This document shows, one piece after another, positions 6,910 through 16,873 of a stretch of 64,000 nt of DNA (the first letter of the stretch is position 1; each line of letters starts with the position of its first letter). Source of the stretch: Phaeobacter sp. 11ANDIMAR09 (GTDB lineage: Bacteria > Pseudomonadota > Alphaproteobacteria > Rhodobacterales > Rhodobacteraceae); contig NZ_LIKT01000013.1 in NCBI RefSeq assembly GCF_001294455.1, positions 1 to 64,000 of the forward strand. Reading direction: 5' to 3'. The translations under genes were made by a program, and so were the position numbers. A model generated the notes under the pieces. The model was not told the origin of the DNA. It made no database searches and saw only the letters and a program-made list of their open reading frames with translations.

Positions 6910-8352
6910 TTAATCCTTCAGGCTCTCTTCGCGCAGCCCATCCGCCAATAGGTTCAGCCCCAAAACCATGCTCAAGAGTGCAAAGGCCGGCGGCAGGGCG
7001 GGGTGCAGATAGATCGCCAAGAGCTTGCGCCCCTCATTGATGGTCGAGCCCCAATCCGGGCTTTCGGGGGGCAGGCCGAGGCCAAAGAACCCGAGTGTTC
7101 CCAAAAGGATGGTGGTGTAGCCGATGCGCAGGCAGAAATCGACGATCAGCGGCCCGCGCGCATTGGGCAGCACCTCCCAGAGCATGATATACCAGGGGCG
7201 CTCCCCGCGGGTCTGGGCGGCGGCGACATAGTCGCGTGTCTTGATATCCATCGCGAGCCCGCGCACGATCCGAAACACCGTTGGCGAATTCACAAAGACC
7301 ACAGAGACAAAAACCACCAGGATGCCGCCAGGGATGTCGATCCTGTCCAGCACAGCTGGCAAAAGATTCACTTTTGAGCCGGGCTCGTTCACCACCATCA
7401 GATAGAGGATCAGCATCGGCAAGAGCACTGCGGCAAGCCAAAGATAGTTTTTGGCAGGCTGGGTGCGATAGCGCGCATTGATCAACACGTAGAAAAAGAT
7501 CAGCGGAAAGGCGAACAGGACAATGGCCATATATTGCGGCAGCCCGGTCTGCACGATTTCCGGGGTCACCAGCAGGTAAAACAGCAAGATCACTGGAAAG
7601 GCCAGGATCAGGTTGGCCAGGAAAGACAGGAAGGTGTCGAGCTTTCCGCCAAAGTACCCGGCAGGCAGGCCCAGTGTGATACCAACCATAAAGGCAAACA
7701 GGGTCGCCAGCGGCGCAATCTTGACCACCTCCCAGGCGCCTTTCACCATGCGGCTAAAGACATCGCGGGCCAGGTTGTCGCCGCCGAGCAGATACCATTG
7801 AAAGTCGCCCTCTTGCGGATTTCGCAGCGCGGTGCCCGGCACCTTGTTCTTTAGCCCCGAGACCTGCGCCAACGGATCATGAGTGATAATCAGATCAAAG
7901 GCGCCAAAGATGCCGGTGAAAACCCAAAACATCACCAGGCCAAAACCGATCATGCCAATGGGGCTGTCAAACAGCTTGCCATAAAGCCCCAGGCGTCTTT
8001 TGTAGCGGATCGAGAGGGTAAACAGCAACACCAGGGCAATCCAGACCGGGAGAAACTGCTGGGCAATGGCGCCTACAATGCCAGCCCCTGTGCCCATAAT
8101 CAGTCCGAGAACCAGATAAGACAAAAGCAGCGCAGTTGTGGCCATCAGCGCGGCCTTGACCGCCAGGGTTGCCAGGTCGCGCGGACCAGAGCTGAGGCTG
8201 GCGCCGCCAGCCGTTACATTGATGGCGCGGTCTTCCGGCAGCACTATGCTGAGCAGTACCCAGACCGCAACCGAAGCAGCCAGCAGTCCGAGGGCTAAGA
8301 AAAGAAAAGGGTCGAGGAAGGCGATTTTGCCGGTCCAGCTGAGGGGATCCAT
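6910..8352 (-). CDS. Peptide-type ABC transporter permease (DppC type)
   Basis: 480 residues, inner membrane. It is clearly longer than the usual 280-300 residues of DppC: an N-terminal block (about 1-150) adds three or four hydrophobic segments before the conserved permease part, and a further hydrophobic stretch lies in the middle. The EAA loop appears near the C-terminus as EVLPNARGPLIVDFCLRIG, followed by GTLGFFGLGLPPESPDWGS, the usual contact with the ATPase. Second permease of the operon; 15 bp separate it from the upstream permease. Confidence 0.9.
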   Translation of the reverse strand: MDPLSWTGKIAFLDPFLFLALGLLAASVAVWVLLSIVLPEDRAINVTAGGASLSSGPRDLATLAVKAALMATTALLLSYLVLGLIMGTGAGIVGAIAQQFLPVWIALVLLFTLSIRYKRRLGLYGKLFDSPIGMIGFGLVMFWVFTGIFGAFDLIITHDPLAQVSGLKNKVPGTALRNPQEGDFQWYLLGGDNLARDVFSRMVKGAWEVVKIAPLATLFAFMVGITLGLPAGYFGGKLDTFLSFLANLILAFPVILLFYLLVTPEIVQTGLPQYMAIVLFAFPLIFFYVLINARYRTQPAKNYLWLAAVLLPMLILYLMVVNEPGSKVNLLPAVLDRIDIPGGILVVFVSVVFVNSPTVFRIVRGLAMDIKTRDYVAAAQTRGERPWYIMLWEVLPNARGPLIVDFCLRIGYTTILLGTLGFFGLGLPPESPDWGSTINEGRKLLAIYLHPALPPAFALLSMVLGLNLLADGLREESLKD

Positions 8353-8367
8353 GTCAGTCTCCTTCCG

Positions 8368-9420
8368 TTACGAGATGCGAATGCGTGGGTTAAGAAAGAC
8401 ATAGCCGATGTCAGATATCAGCTGGGTCACGAGGACGACAAAGACCGAAACAACCGAGATCGCCAGCAGCAATTCAATGTCGTTATTGCCTGCGGCCTGC
8501 ACAAGTATCCATCCGAAGCCTTTGTAGTTAAACAAAGTTTCCACGATGACCACGCCGTTGAGAAGCCAGGGGAACTGCAACATTATGACGGTGAATGGGG
8601 CAATCAGCGCATTGCGCAACGCATGCTTTAGAACGATCTTAGGGAAGCTCACCCCTTTGAGCCGGGCCGTGCGGATGTATTGCGCTGTCATCACTTCGGT
8701 CATCGAGGCACGTGTCATGCGGGCGATATAGCCCATGCCATAGAGCGCGATTGTCAAAACCGGCAGAAAAAAGTTTTCAAAGGTCGGGTTCTCCGTGGCG
8801 GCAGTGGCCGAGCCCTTGAACCATTTCAACCCGACAGTGGAAGAGGTAAAGATCGCGATAAAGACCACACCCGAGACATATTCCGGGGTGGCGGTGGTCA
8901 GGATGGAGACCGTTGACAGGCTGCGATCAGTCACCGAACCCTCGCGCATACCGGCCAAGACACCAATGATCAGTGCCGAGGGCACCATCAGCAGCAGCAC
9001 CCATCCCATCAGCCGCAGCGTATTGCCCAGGCGTTCCCAGACAACATCGGAGACATCTTTTTGCAGAACGGTTGAATGCCCCCAATCGCCCTGCAGAATG
9101 CCACAGAAGCGCGGGAATTCTCCGGCCTCAGTCTCCGTCACGACGCCGACAATGCATCGGCCTGTAACCCCGTCGTCGCTGTCATAGGTCCAGCCGGGAA
9201 GTACCCCCAGCCATTGACCATATTTCACAGCCATCGGCTGGCTGTACCCGTTTTTGTCGAGCCAGCTGGCCACCGCCTCGTCGGTCATCCGGAAGTTGCC
9301 CTGCGTTTTGGCGAGCTTTTCCAGGTTAGGGTAGAGGTTGGTGAGCGAGAAAACGATGAACGTCAGGCATAGCGCCGTCAGGATCATCACGCCTGAGCGG
9401 CGTAGAATGAACAATCCCAT
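8368..9420 (-). CDS. Peptide-type ABC transporter permease (DppB type)
   Basis: 350 residues, inner membrane. An N-terminal helix (about 8-30, ending in LTNLYPN), a large outside segment (about 35-130, containing a GDWGHS motif typical of DppB) and five or so further helices. The ATPase-contact loop reads RTARLKGVSFPKIVLKHALRN, the normal DppB EAA motif. It pairs with the downstream permease. A hairpin attenuator separates it from the substrate-binding gene upstream, which fits lower expression of the membrane parts. Confidence 0.92.
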   Translation of the reverse strand: MGLFILRRSGVMILTALCLTFIVFSLTNLYPNLEKLAKTQGNFRMTDEAVASWLDKNGYSQPMAVKYGQWLGVLPGWTYDSDDGVTGRCIVGVVTETEAGEFPRFCGILQGDWGHSTVLQKDVSDVVWERLGNTLRLMGWVLLLMVPSALIIGVLAGMREGSVTDRSLSTVSILTTATPEYVSGVVFIAIFTSSTVGLKWFKGSATAATENPTFENFFLPVLTIALYGMGYIARMTRASMTEVMTAQYIRTARLKGVSFPKIVLKHALRNALIAPFTVIMLQFPWLLNGVVIVETLFNYKGFGWILVQAAGNNDIELLLAISVVSVFVVLVTQLISDIGYVFLNPRIRIS

Positions 9421-9489
9421 AGGGTTCCCTGTTGGTCTGGCGTAAAAACCGGCGCGGCCATTTCGGCGCAGCCTTGGTGGTTTTGGCTA

Positions 9490-9522
9490 CCCCGAGCCGC
9501 CCTGTTGTTTGGCGGCTCGGGG
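9490..9522 (-). terminator. Attenuator hairpin after the binding-protein gene
   Basis: A perfect 12-bp stem CCCCGAGCCGCC / GGCGGCTCGGGG with a 9-base loop sits in the 128-bp gap between the binding protein and the first permease. Such hairpins commonly protect the binding-protein mRNA and reduce read-through into the permeases. Confidence 0.65.
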
Positions 9523-9548
9523 AAAGGGATATGTTGGCGCGGCAGGTT

Positions 9549-11216
9549 CTAGGCCGACCAACCCCATTTGTAGTGGTGATGTTCAAAGGTGACATGCATA
9601 TCGGCATTGGCAACACCTTCACGCATGTGGCGATACAGCGAACGCCAGTAAGGCTGGATGGTGACGCCCTCTTCCTGAACAATCATCTCCATCTTCTTCA
9701 TCACTTCGCGACGTTTGTCGGCATCGGCAATGGAGAGCGCCTGGGTCAGCAGAGTGTCAAACTCTTCATTGGCCCAGCCAAATTCGTTCCAGGCCTCGCC
9801 CGAACGATAGGCCAGCGCATGGACCTGAACGCCAAGCGGGCGCGGGTTCCAGTTGGTGGAGCTGAAAGGATATTTTGACCAGTCATTCCAGAAGGTAGAT
9901 CCGGGCAGAACTGTCCGCTTTACCTTGAAACCGGCATCGCGCAGCTGAGCGGCAACGGCATCGGTGGTGTTCTTGCGCCAGTCATCGTCGATCGAGATGA
10001 TTTCATGTTCGAAATCCATCATCCCGGCTTCTTCCATCAGGGCGCGGGCACCAGCAGGGTCGAACTTCTGCGGTGGCAGTTCGGCATATTCGGGGTGGAT
10101 TGGCCCGACATGGTGGTTTTCGGCGGCCTGACCCCGGTTGCCATAGCCAAGCTCGAGACAGACCGAATTGTCCACGGCCATCTGGATGGCCTGACGCACC
10201 CGTTTGTCGGCATAGGGACGCTTGCCGTCAACTTCGGCCAGCTGGTTGGGGCGCACCACAACTGTCGCCATGGTGACAACTTCGGACTTGTTATAGCCAA
10301 GGGCATCCATCACATCGATGAACTCACCGACCGATTCATAGAGCATGTCGACTTCATCGGATTCCAGCGCCGCGAGCCAAGAGGAAGGGTCGGTGCCAAA
10401 ATCGGTATATTCGATACGATCCAGCGCGGGTGTGCCATAGACGGCGTCCCCCCACCATGTATGGTCCGCATTGCGCTCCAGTACGGCCTTGACGCCGACT
10501 TCCAGTTCACTCAGCAGATAGGGGCCGGTGCCGATGTTTTTGGTAAAATCTTCGGTCTGGAAACTGGAGTGCATGATCGCAGCGGGATAATCGGCCATGC
10601 CGGCGATCAGCGAAATATCCGGGCCAGGCAGGTTCAGGCGTACGGTGTGGTCATCGACCACTTCGATGCCGCCCTCAATGGCGACATTTGTTTCAGGATC
10701 GACCAGCGTGCCAAAACGGCCTGCCATCGAGTTGCCCTCTAGCCCTTTGTCGCACCAGCCCGTGATGTTGCGTGCAACGTCTTCGGCGGTGAAGGCGTCG
10801 CCATTGTTCCAGGTGACACCCTTACGCAAATTAAGGGTATAGACCGTGGCGTCGTCATTCACCTCCCAGCTTTCCAGCAGCATGCCCCGGATTGTACCGT
10901 CGTTGTTGTATTCAACGAGGTATTCATTGGTGCCGCGAGTCTGGTTGGCCATCTGTGACCAGTCATAGGTGCGCGGATCCTTCAGAGGGCGAACTTCCAT
11001 CTGCACCCGCAGCGTGCCGCCGGGTTTCATTTCGGTAGCTGCTTGGGCCGCTGGTGCGGTCAGGCCAAGAAGCCCATAGGCAGCGGCGGCACTCACACCC
11101 AGCCCCGTGGCGCGGGTCAGGAATTCACGGCGGTCTAGTTTGCCTTCGAAAACTTCGCGAGCATGCATTTTTGCAGCCCAATGTGGAGTCACATCTGTCT
11201 TGGATTCGTGGGTCAT
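9549..11216 (-). CDS. Peptide-type ABC transporter substrate-binding protein, Tat-type signal
   Basis: 555 residues, periplasmic. The N-terminal region carries [12 protein letters not shown] (about 28-39) followed by a hydrophobic stretch ending AAQAATE: a twin-arginine signal placed unusually deep behind a 27-residue cytoplasmic-type lead. The rest is an SBP_bac_5 fold, with the family motif of [20 protein letters not shown] and DVARNI. Start chosen at 11216 because AGGGAG stands just upstream; a longer in-frame extension to 11336 is unlikely. It delivers ligand to the two permeases downstream. The ligand (peptide, opine, glycoside) cannot be told from sequence. Confidence 0.92.
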   Translation of the reverse strand: MTHESKTDVTPHWAAKMHAREVFEGKLDRREFLTRATGLGVSAAAAYGLLGLTAPAAQAATEMKPGGTLRVQMEVRPLKDPRTYDWSQMANQTRGTNEYLVEYNNDGTIRGMLLESWEVNDDATVYTLNLRKGVTWNNGDAFTAEDVARNITGWCDKGLEGNSMAGRFGTLVDPETNVAIEGGIEVVDDHTVRLNLPGPDISLIAGMADYPAAIMHSSFQTEDFTKNIGTGPYLLSELEVGVKAVLERNADHTWWGDAVYGTPALDRIEYTDFGTDPSSWLAALESDEVDMLYESVGEFIDVMDALGYNKSEVVTMATVVVRPNQLAEVDGKRPYADKRVRQAIQMAVDNSVCLELGYGNRGQAAENHHVGPIHPEYAELPPQKFDPAGARALMEEAGMMDFEHEIISIDDDWRKNTTDAVAAQLRDAGFKVKRTVLPGSTFWNDWSKYPFSSTNWNPRPLGVQVHALAYRSGEAWNEFGWANEEFDTLLTQALSIADADKRREVMKKMEMIVQEEGVTIQPYWRSLYRHMREGVANADMHVTFEHHHYKWGWSA

Positions 11217-11625
11217 TCGGGTCTCCCTTTGGTGCACCGCTGGAGAGATCTTCTCCATTTGGACATTGCCAATGTGTTTCTGAAACGTGGCACAGAAACG
11301 GTGCGGTTTTGGCTTGTTGCCTTTTGATGAGCTCATTCGGCCCTAGATCAGGGGAGAGGTCAATGCACAGAATCGGCGATGAGGGAGGTAAAAGCGACAT
11401 TTTTGGTGTCGGCTTTGAATTATTTGCTCCACTTGGGAGGCGATACTGGGCACAAGTGCCCAGTTCTCTGACCTGCCGAGAGGGCCTGTCTGGCGAGTCG
11501 TGGAAATGAGTCGCATGCCGCAGGACGGTCATCTAGGCCAAAAAATCACCACTGGGAAAGAGCTGCTGCCAGCTGCGTCATAACGCGACCCAATTGCGGG
11601 TGGCCAGGATGGCGATTGTGAGCGT
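11217..11625. promoter_or_regulatory. Promoter region of the peptide ABC operon with a 20-bp palindrome
   Basis: A 409-bp gap between the binding-protein gene and the AraC gene, both on the minus strand. At 11445-11464 lies ACTGGGCAC-AA-GTGCCCAGT, a perfect 9-2-9 inverted repeat about 230 bp before the binding-protein start, the most likely operator here. No convincing gene lies in this gap. Confidence 0.5.
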
Positions 11626-12438
11626 TCAATGCCGCTTGCGCGACATTTTCCGCAGGGAACTCGGCGTTTGGCCGGTGTGCTGGTTGATGAACCGGGTGAA
11701 ATAAGCAGGGCTGCCAAACCCGATCTGCTCTGCAATATCGCGCATGGTCAAATCCGAGAAGGCCAAGAGGCCGCGCGCTGCATATAGCTGGCGTTCAGTC
11801 AGCAAGGCGGCGGCAGTTTTGCCAGTTTCTGATTTGCAGACACGGGTCAGATGGGTCGGGGTCACATTCAAGGCTGCGGCGTGATCTGCCATTGTGATAC
11901 GGGCATCAAAATACTCACTGACCCTCTGGCAGTAGGATTGCGACAGGCGCCGTGCAGCTGATGGCCGTTCAGGCGGCAGCGGTCCAGAGGGCGGCAGGCG
12001 CCGCAGCTGAATGCTGATCAACTCACTATAGGACTGCAGGGCTCTGCGCCACAGCGCCGGGTGGCCGTTTTGTTCTTGCACCATAGCCTCAAGCAGCGCG
12101 TTCAGCCGTGCCTGTTCGCGCGCATCAGAAATCTTTAGATGCAGGGGTTTGTCAGGGGTGGCGACGGGTGCTGAAACGGGAATTTTCAGCGCCTGACCCA
12201 GGCATTGGCGCCCGAACTCAACGGACCAAAGCGAGCGCGCCGGGAAAAATAAAGCGCTATGGGCGCTGAAGCCGCGCTGGTTGCCATCCATCAACATCCG
12301 GCCCTGACCCCGGGTGACCCAAATCAGCAGATGTTCCCCGCGGTCATGGGCAAGCTCCGTTTGCCAGGCGCCATAGGGCACCAGCTGCGACAGTGGGACA
12401 ACCTGTATTTCTTCGCTAGGACTTGGATCAAAGGGCAT
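11626..12438 (-). CDS. AraC-family transcriptional regulator
   Basis: 270 residues. An N-terminal cupin-like sensing part (about 15-110, with GRMLMDGNQRGFSAHSALFF) is followed by a C-terminal double helix-turn-helix (about 170-265), showing ITMADHAAALNVTPTHLTRV and the strongly conserved second motif IAEQIGFGSPAYFTRFINQ. It lies directly upstream of the peptide ABC operon on the same strand and is the natural candidate for its regulator, perhaps through the palindrome at 11445-11464; this is inference from position. Confidence 0.9.
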   Translation of the reverse strand: MPFDPSPSEEIQVVPLSQLVPYGAWQTELAHDRGEHLLIWVTRGQGRMLMDGNQRGFSAHSALFFPARSLWSVEFGRQCLGQALKIPVSAPVATPDKPLHLKISDAREQARLNALLEAMVQEQNGHPALWRRALQSYSELISIQLRRLPPSGPLPPERPSAARRLSQSYCQRVSEYFDARITMADHAAALNVTPTHLTRVCKSETGKTAAALLTERQLYAARGLLAFSDLTMRDIAEQIGFGSPAYFTRFINQHTGQTPSSLRKMSRKRH

Positions 12439-12584
12439 ATAGTGAGGATAACTTCGCTAACTGGTTCAAATTTTAACAAGCAGGCCATGAATTTTTGATT
12501 CGGGCAAGTTCTGCGGATAATTGTCTTTGCGTATAGGGGGTTGGATTTGATCCGGGGGCAGAGGTTTAGGCCGGACCGCTGAGG

Positions 12585-13451
12585 TTACAGATCACCTGAT
12601 TCTACAACCTCCCACTGCTTCATTCGGGCGCGAAACCAGCTGCGTTGGCGTTTGGCATAGCGGCGGGTCGCAATGGCCGCCTGTTCGCGCGCCTCCTCCA
12701 ATGTCAGCTCCCCACAGATGTAGCCCATCAGTTCGGGCACACCAATGGCTTTGCACGCGGGCAGGGCGGGGTCATAGAGGTCTCGCATCTCTTCCACCTC
12801 CTCCAATGCGCCCTGTTCGATCATCAAATCAAAGCGTTGACGGATGCGGGGTTCCAGCCATTCTTTGGGGCTGTGCATGACCAAGGCGTTGCAACTGCCA
12901 AGTGGCAGAACGGGGGGCGGGGTATCGTCCTGCCACTCGGCCAGGGAGCGCCCCGTCGCCTGCAGCACTTCCCAGGCCCGCTGGACCCTGGCGCGATTAT
13001 TCAGATCTATGCGTTTGGCGGTCTGCGAATCAAGTTGGCTCAGAAGGCTATCAAGCGTCAGGGAATCACCAAGGCTGCGAATCTTGTCGGGGGTTGGCGG
13101 GATCTCGGCCAGACCTTCGGTGAGCGCAGAGAAGTAGAGCCCGGTTCCACCGACGATAATGGGGCGCTCGGACCCGGCCAAAAGGGGTTTGACCTGGCGC
13201 AGCCAGTGGCCTGCGGAATACTGCTCATCATAGCGGATATGACCATAGAGATGGTGCGGCAGGCTTTGTTCCTCGCTGATCGAGGGGCGAGCTGTGACCA
13301 CACGCCAACAGTCGTAAATCTGACTGGCATCTGCATTGACGATCACACCGCCTTGTTTTTCCGCGATTTTCACCGCCAGGCTAGACTTTCCCGAAGCCGT
13401 GGGGCCGGCCAAAAGCACGGGTTTGTCCGGGTCAAGATCGGGCAACATCAT
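12585..13451 (-). CDS. miaA: tRNA dimethylallyltransferase
   Basis: 288 residues. It adds dimethylallyl to A37 of tRNAs reading codons that start with U. Walker [10 protein letters not shown] (16-24) near the N-terminus, the DASQIYDCW motif that places the tRNA base, [14 protein letters not shown], and the C-terminal [13 protein letters not shown] motif are all present. Length is normal for alphaproteobacteria. It is divergent from pyrH, with 175 bp between the two starts. Confidence 0.96.
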   Translation of the reverse strand: MMLPDLDPDKPVLLAGPTASGKSSLAVKIAEKQGGVIVNADASQIYDCWRVVTARPSISEEQSLPHHLYGHIRYDEQYSAGHWLRQVKPLLAGSERPIIVGGTGLYFSALTEGLAEIPPTPDKIRSLGDSLTLDSLLSQLDSQTAKRIDLNNRARVQRAWEVLQATGRSLAEWQDDTPPPVLPLGSCNALVMHSPKEWLEPRIRQRFDLMIEQGALEEVEEMRDLYDPALPACKAIGVPELMGYICGELTLEEAREQAAIATRRYAKRQRSWFRARMKQWEVVESGDL

Positions 13452-13626
13452 GAGAGGTCCATCCAGCAGTTTGCGAGTTTATGCCAATAGCAGGCCGGGG
13501 CGAGGCCCAGGCCAGGTCAGGAACAGGTCAGAAACAGATGGGAAAGCGCGCTAGCCGCATTGAATCTCGTTGCATTTTGCTCCATTTTGCCGCGCAAACT
13601 AACCCCCTCATATGCCGGAGCGCAAC

Positions 13627-14373
13627 ATGCCCCTTGATCTCGAAACGCTGGATACTGCTCCAGACGCTACCTATAACCGTGTCATGCTGAAAATCTCCGG
13701 CGAGGCGCTGATGGGCGATCAGGGGTTTGGCCTGAATCCTCCCACAGTTCAGCGCATCGCCCGCGAAGTCAAAACCGTGCATGACATGGGCGTCGAGATC
13801 TGCATGGTGATTGGCGGCGGCAATATTTTTCGCGGATTGTCTGGCGCAGCCCAGGGGATGGAGCGCACCACGGCTGACTACATGGGGATGCTGGCAACCG
13901 TCATGAATGCCCTGGCCATGCAAAGCGCTTTGGAAGATCTGGGCGTCTTCTGTCGGGTGATCTCGGCCATTCCGATGGATCAGGTCTGCGAGCCCTACAT
14001 CCGCCGCCGCGCCGTGCGCCACCTCGAGAAAAAGCGGGTCTGCATCTTTGCCGCCGGAACCGGAAACCCCTATTTCACCACCGATACCGCAGCCACCCTG
14101 CGGGCCAATGAAATGGGCTGCGAAGCGATCTTTAAGGGCACCAAAGTTGACGGCGTCTATGACAAAGACCCGGTGAAATTTGACGATGCCAAACGCTATG
14201 ACACCGTCAGCTTTGACGATGTGCTGGCAAAACGTCTCGGGGTGATGGATGCTTCGGCTATTGCCTTGGCGCGGGACAACAATCTTCCCATCATCGTGTT
14301 CTCCCTCGATGAGCCCGGCGGGTTCCGGGGCATCCTGGCGGGCGAGGGAACCTACACCAAGGTTCAGGGCTAG
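13627..14373 (+). CDS. pyrH: Uridylate kinase
   Basis: 248 residues. UMP kinase of the amino acid kinase fold, making UDP in pyrimidine synthesis. Visible motifs: [36 protein letters not shown] and the DGVYDKDP segment. Start set at ATG 13627 because GGAG lies 8 bases upstream; an in-frame ATG at 13612 has no ribosome binding site. First gene of the large envelope/housekeeping cluster; rpsB and tsf, its neighbours in many bacteria, are not upstream here. Confidence 0.96.
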   Translation: MPLDLETLDTAPDATYNRVMLKISGEALMGDQGFGLNPPTVQRIAREVKTVHDMGVEICMVIGGGNIFRGLSGAAQGMERTTADYMGMLATVMNALAMQSALEDLGVFCRVISAIPMDQVCEPYIRRRAVRHLEKKRVCIFAAGTGNPYFTTDTAATLRANEMGCEAIFKGTKVDGVYDKDPVKFDDAKRYDTVSFDDVLAKRLGVMDASAIALARDNNLPIIVFSLDEPGGFRGILAGEGTYTKVQG

Positions 14374-14730
14374 TAGGCTGTCTTTTGCGACGGCTGAACA
14401 TCTTTGCGCCCTGCGGGAAGAGTTTTGGATGTCATACTGCTGATACGTTGCATCGCTAGCCTAAGGATAGGCATCATTCACAGGACGTGAAACCCGGAAG
14501 AATTCTTCCCTTTCGGGGGTGCTATGGTCCCCCCTGGACCCAATAGATATCTGCGCGTGATGGCTCGCCATCGCGCGCAATTTCGTTTCTGGGATGGCGC
14601 CAAGCTCGGGTTCAGGGCTGTGGTTTCAAACCATTGCGCCACAGAAATCCCTGTCATGATCGCTATACATTGACGGGCCAATGGCTTATGAGCGGATCAA
14701 AGACTGTCTCAAGTCAGCGGAGAGAATAGA
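14374..14730. other. pyrH-frr spacer with several hairpins
   Basis: A 357-bp gap inside an otherwise tight cluster. It holds GCCTA-AGGA-TAGGC (14458-14471), the perfect 14-bp palindrome GGAAGAATTCTTCC (14496-14509) and a 12-bp stem with one G-U pair, GCGCGTGATGGC / GCCATCGCGCGC (14553-14578), followed by a short U-rich stretch. It may terminate pyrH, carry the frr promoter or encode a structured RNA. Confidence 0.45.
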
Positions 14731-15294
14731 ATGTCTGACGATTTCGAACTGGATACCGACGATCTGAAACGCCGCATGGATGGCGCGATGGCGAATCTGA
14801 AAACCGAATTTGCCTCGTTGCGCACCGGCCGCGCGTCGGGTTCTATGCTGGAACCGGTCATGGTCGAAGCCTATGGCTCGATGACGCCAATCAACCAGGT
14901 TGGCACCGTGAACGTCCCTGAACCCCGCATGGTTACCATTAATGTCTGGGATAAGGGCCTGGTTGGCCCGGTGGAAAAAGCCATCCGTAACTCGGGTCTG
15001 GGCATCAATCCTCAGCTGAATGGCACCATCATCATGCTGCCAATCCCGGAGCTGAACGAAGAACGCCGCCGGGAGCTGGGCAAGGTCGCCGGACAATATG
15101 CTGAACATTGCCGGGTCTCGATCCGCAATGTGCGCCGTGACGGTATGGATCAGATCAAAAAGGCCAAGGCCGACGGCATGTCCGAGGACGATCAGAAGTT
15201 CTGGGAATCCGAAGTCCAAGATCTCACGGATGCGATGATCAAAGCTGTTGATGACGCGCTTGAGCACAAGCAGGCAGAAATCATGCAGGTTTGA
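14731..15294 (+). CDS. frr: Ribosome recycling factor
   Basis: 187 residues. Splits post-termination ribosomes together with EF-G. It shows the family pattern [22 protein letters not shown] near residues 30-50, then [13 protein letters not shown] and the C-terminal helix pair with KDGMSEDD-type motif ([22 protein letters not shown]). GGAGAGA precedes the start. Usual partner of pyrH. Confidence 0.97.
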   Translation: MSDDFELDTDDLKRRMDGAMANLKTEFASLRTGRASGSMLEPVMVEAYGSMTPINQVGTVNVPEPRMVTINVWDKGLVGPVEKAIRNSGLGINPQLNGTIIMLPIPELNEERRRELGKVAGQYAEHCRVSIRNVRRDGMDQIKKAKADGMSEDDQKFWESEVQDLTDAMIKAVDDALEHKQAEIMQV

Positions 15295-15302
15295 TCCGCT
15301 AG

Positions 15303-16061
15303 ATGCCCCGTGTTTCCAAGACCAGTGCCAGTACCTCGCCCTCAGAAGAGCCCAGTTCTTCTGGACCACGGCATGTTGCCATCATCATGGATGGCAATGG
15401 TCGATGGGCCCAAGCACGTGGTCGGCCGCGACTGTTTGGGCATCATGCCGGCGCGCGACGGGTGCGAGAGATTGTTGAATGCTGCCCACAGTATGGGGTG
15501 AAATACCTGACGATTTTTGCCTTTTCGACAGAGAACTGGAAACGGACTCAGGTTGAAATCTCCGGGTTGATGAGCCTGTTTCGCCGCTACATTTCAAAAG
15601 AAATGAAAGCCCTGGCCGCGCGCAATGTCCGGGTCCGCTTTATTGGTGATCGCCTGCGGCTTGATGCCAAACTGGTCCAGCTGATGGATGAGCTGGAGCG
15701 GGAAACCGAGGTGAATGACGGCATTCATCTGACCATTGCCTTGAACTATGGCGGTCGGGATGAAGTTGCCCGTGCCACCAAACGACTGGCCCAGGATGTG
15801 GCTACGGGGCGTTTGCACCCCGAAGACGTGAATGAAGAGACCCTGCCGCGGTATTTGGACACCCATGTTTTGCCTGACCCAGATCTGGTGATCCGCACCA
15901 GCGGCGAAGCCCGGATTTCCAATTTTCTGCTGTGGCAGTCCGCCTATGCGGAATACGAGTTTATTGACACGCTATGGCCTGATTTTTCCTCTGAGGAACT
16001 GGGGCGGCTCTGCCAAAAGTACGGGGCCAGAGATCGCCGCTTTGGCGCTGTGTCCTCATGA
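15303..16061 (+). CDS. uppS: Isoprenyl transferase (undecaprenyl diphosphate synthase)
   Basis: 252 residues. Condenses isopentenyl diphosphate onto farnesyl diphosphate with cis geometry to give the C55 carrier lipid for cell wall and O-antigen synthesis. Motifs: HVAIIMDGNGRWAQARG with the catalytic Asp, FAFSTENWKR, and the C-terminal DLVIRTSGEARISNFLLWQ and EYEFIDTLWPDF. Eight bases after frr, and its last four bases (ATGA) overlap cdsA, so the genes are translationally linked. Confidence 0.96.
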   Translation: MPRVSKTSASTSPSEEPSSSGPRHVAIIMDGNGRWAQARGRPRLFGHHAGARRVREIVECCPQYGVKYLTIFAFSTENWKRTQVEISGLMSLFRRYISKEMKALAARNVRVRFIGDRLRLDAKLVQLMDELERETEVNDGIHLTIALNYGGRDEVARATKRLAQDVATGRLHPEDVNEETLPRYLDTHVLPDPDLVIRTSGEARISNFLLWQSAYAEYEFIDTLWPDFSSEELGRLCQKYGARDRRFGAVSS

Positions 16062-16858
16062 CGGGTCCCAAGGCAGCTGGCCCCGGTGGGCAGGGACGTT
16101 GGGGGGATTTGACGCCTCGGATCCTCTCTGCTCTGGTCATGGTTGCAGTGGCGCTTGCGGCGATCTGGGCCGGAGGGCTGATCTTTGCCTTGGTGATTGC
16201 ACTGTGTTGTGGCGGGATGGCTTGGGAGCTTTCCCAGATGCTGGCCCCGCGCCGCTCTGGACTTGCGCTGCAACTGGGGGCGGCGACTGCAGTCGCAGTT
16301 TTTGTGGCCGGAGTGCTGCCTATGTCTTTGGGCCTGGCCTTGCTGCTGGTGCCGGTTGTACAGGGCTGGCTGCAGGTCGCTCCAACGGCAAAGACACGGT
16401 TTGCGGTCTTTGCTCTGTGGATTGTACTGGCGGGATATAGCTTCATCTGGGTGCGAAGCAGTCTGGGTGCGGATTGGTTGATCTGGTTGGCGGTGGTGGT
16501 GGTGGCCACGGATGTGGCGGGCTACTTTGCCGGGAAAACCATAGGCGGGCCGAAATTCTGGCCGCGTATCAGCCCCAAGAAGACCTGGTCGGGCACATCG
16601 GCCGGTTGGGTCGCGGCAGCTCTGGTTGGAGCGGCCTCTGCGCCAATTTTTGACATGGGCTTTAGCCTGGTGATTGCCTCTGTGCTGGTCTCGATGGCCA
16701 GCCAGGCGGGGGATGTGGCTGAAAGCGCGCTGAAGCGCCAGACTGGGGTCAAGGATTCCAGCGGGCTGATCCCTGGACATGGTGGGCTTCTGGACCGCTT
16801 TGACGGGATGCTGGGTGCTGCGGCCATGTTTTTGTTTCTCTTCACCTTTCTGGGGTAG
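16058..16858 (+). CDS. cdsA: Phosphatidate cytidylyltransferase
   Basis: 266 residues, inner membrane, about seven helices. Makes CDP-diacylglycerol from phosphatidate and CTP. The C-terminal signature is clear: KRQTGVKDSSGLIPGHGGLLDRFDG, following the PKFWPRISPKKTWSG segment typical of the family. Overlaps uppS by 4 bp; dxr starts 15 bp later. Confidence 0.95.
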   Translation: MTGPKAAGPGGQGRWGDLTPRILSALVMVAVALAAIWAGGLIFALVIALCCGGMAWELSQMLAPRRSGLALQLGAATAVAVFVAGVLPMSLGLALLLVPVVQGWLQVAPTAKTRFAVFALWIVLAGYSFIWVRSSLGADWLIWLAVVVVATDVAGYFAGKTIGGPKFWPRISPKKTWSGTSAGWVAAALVGAASAPIFDMGFSLVIASVLVSMASQAGDVAESALKRQTGVKDSSGLIPGHGGLLDRFDGMLGAAAMFLFLFTFLG

Positions 16859-16873
16859 CCTGAGAGGGCGAAA

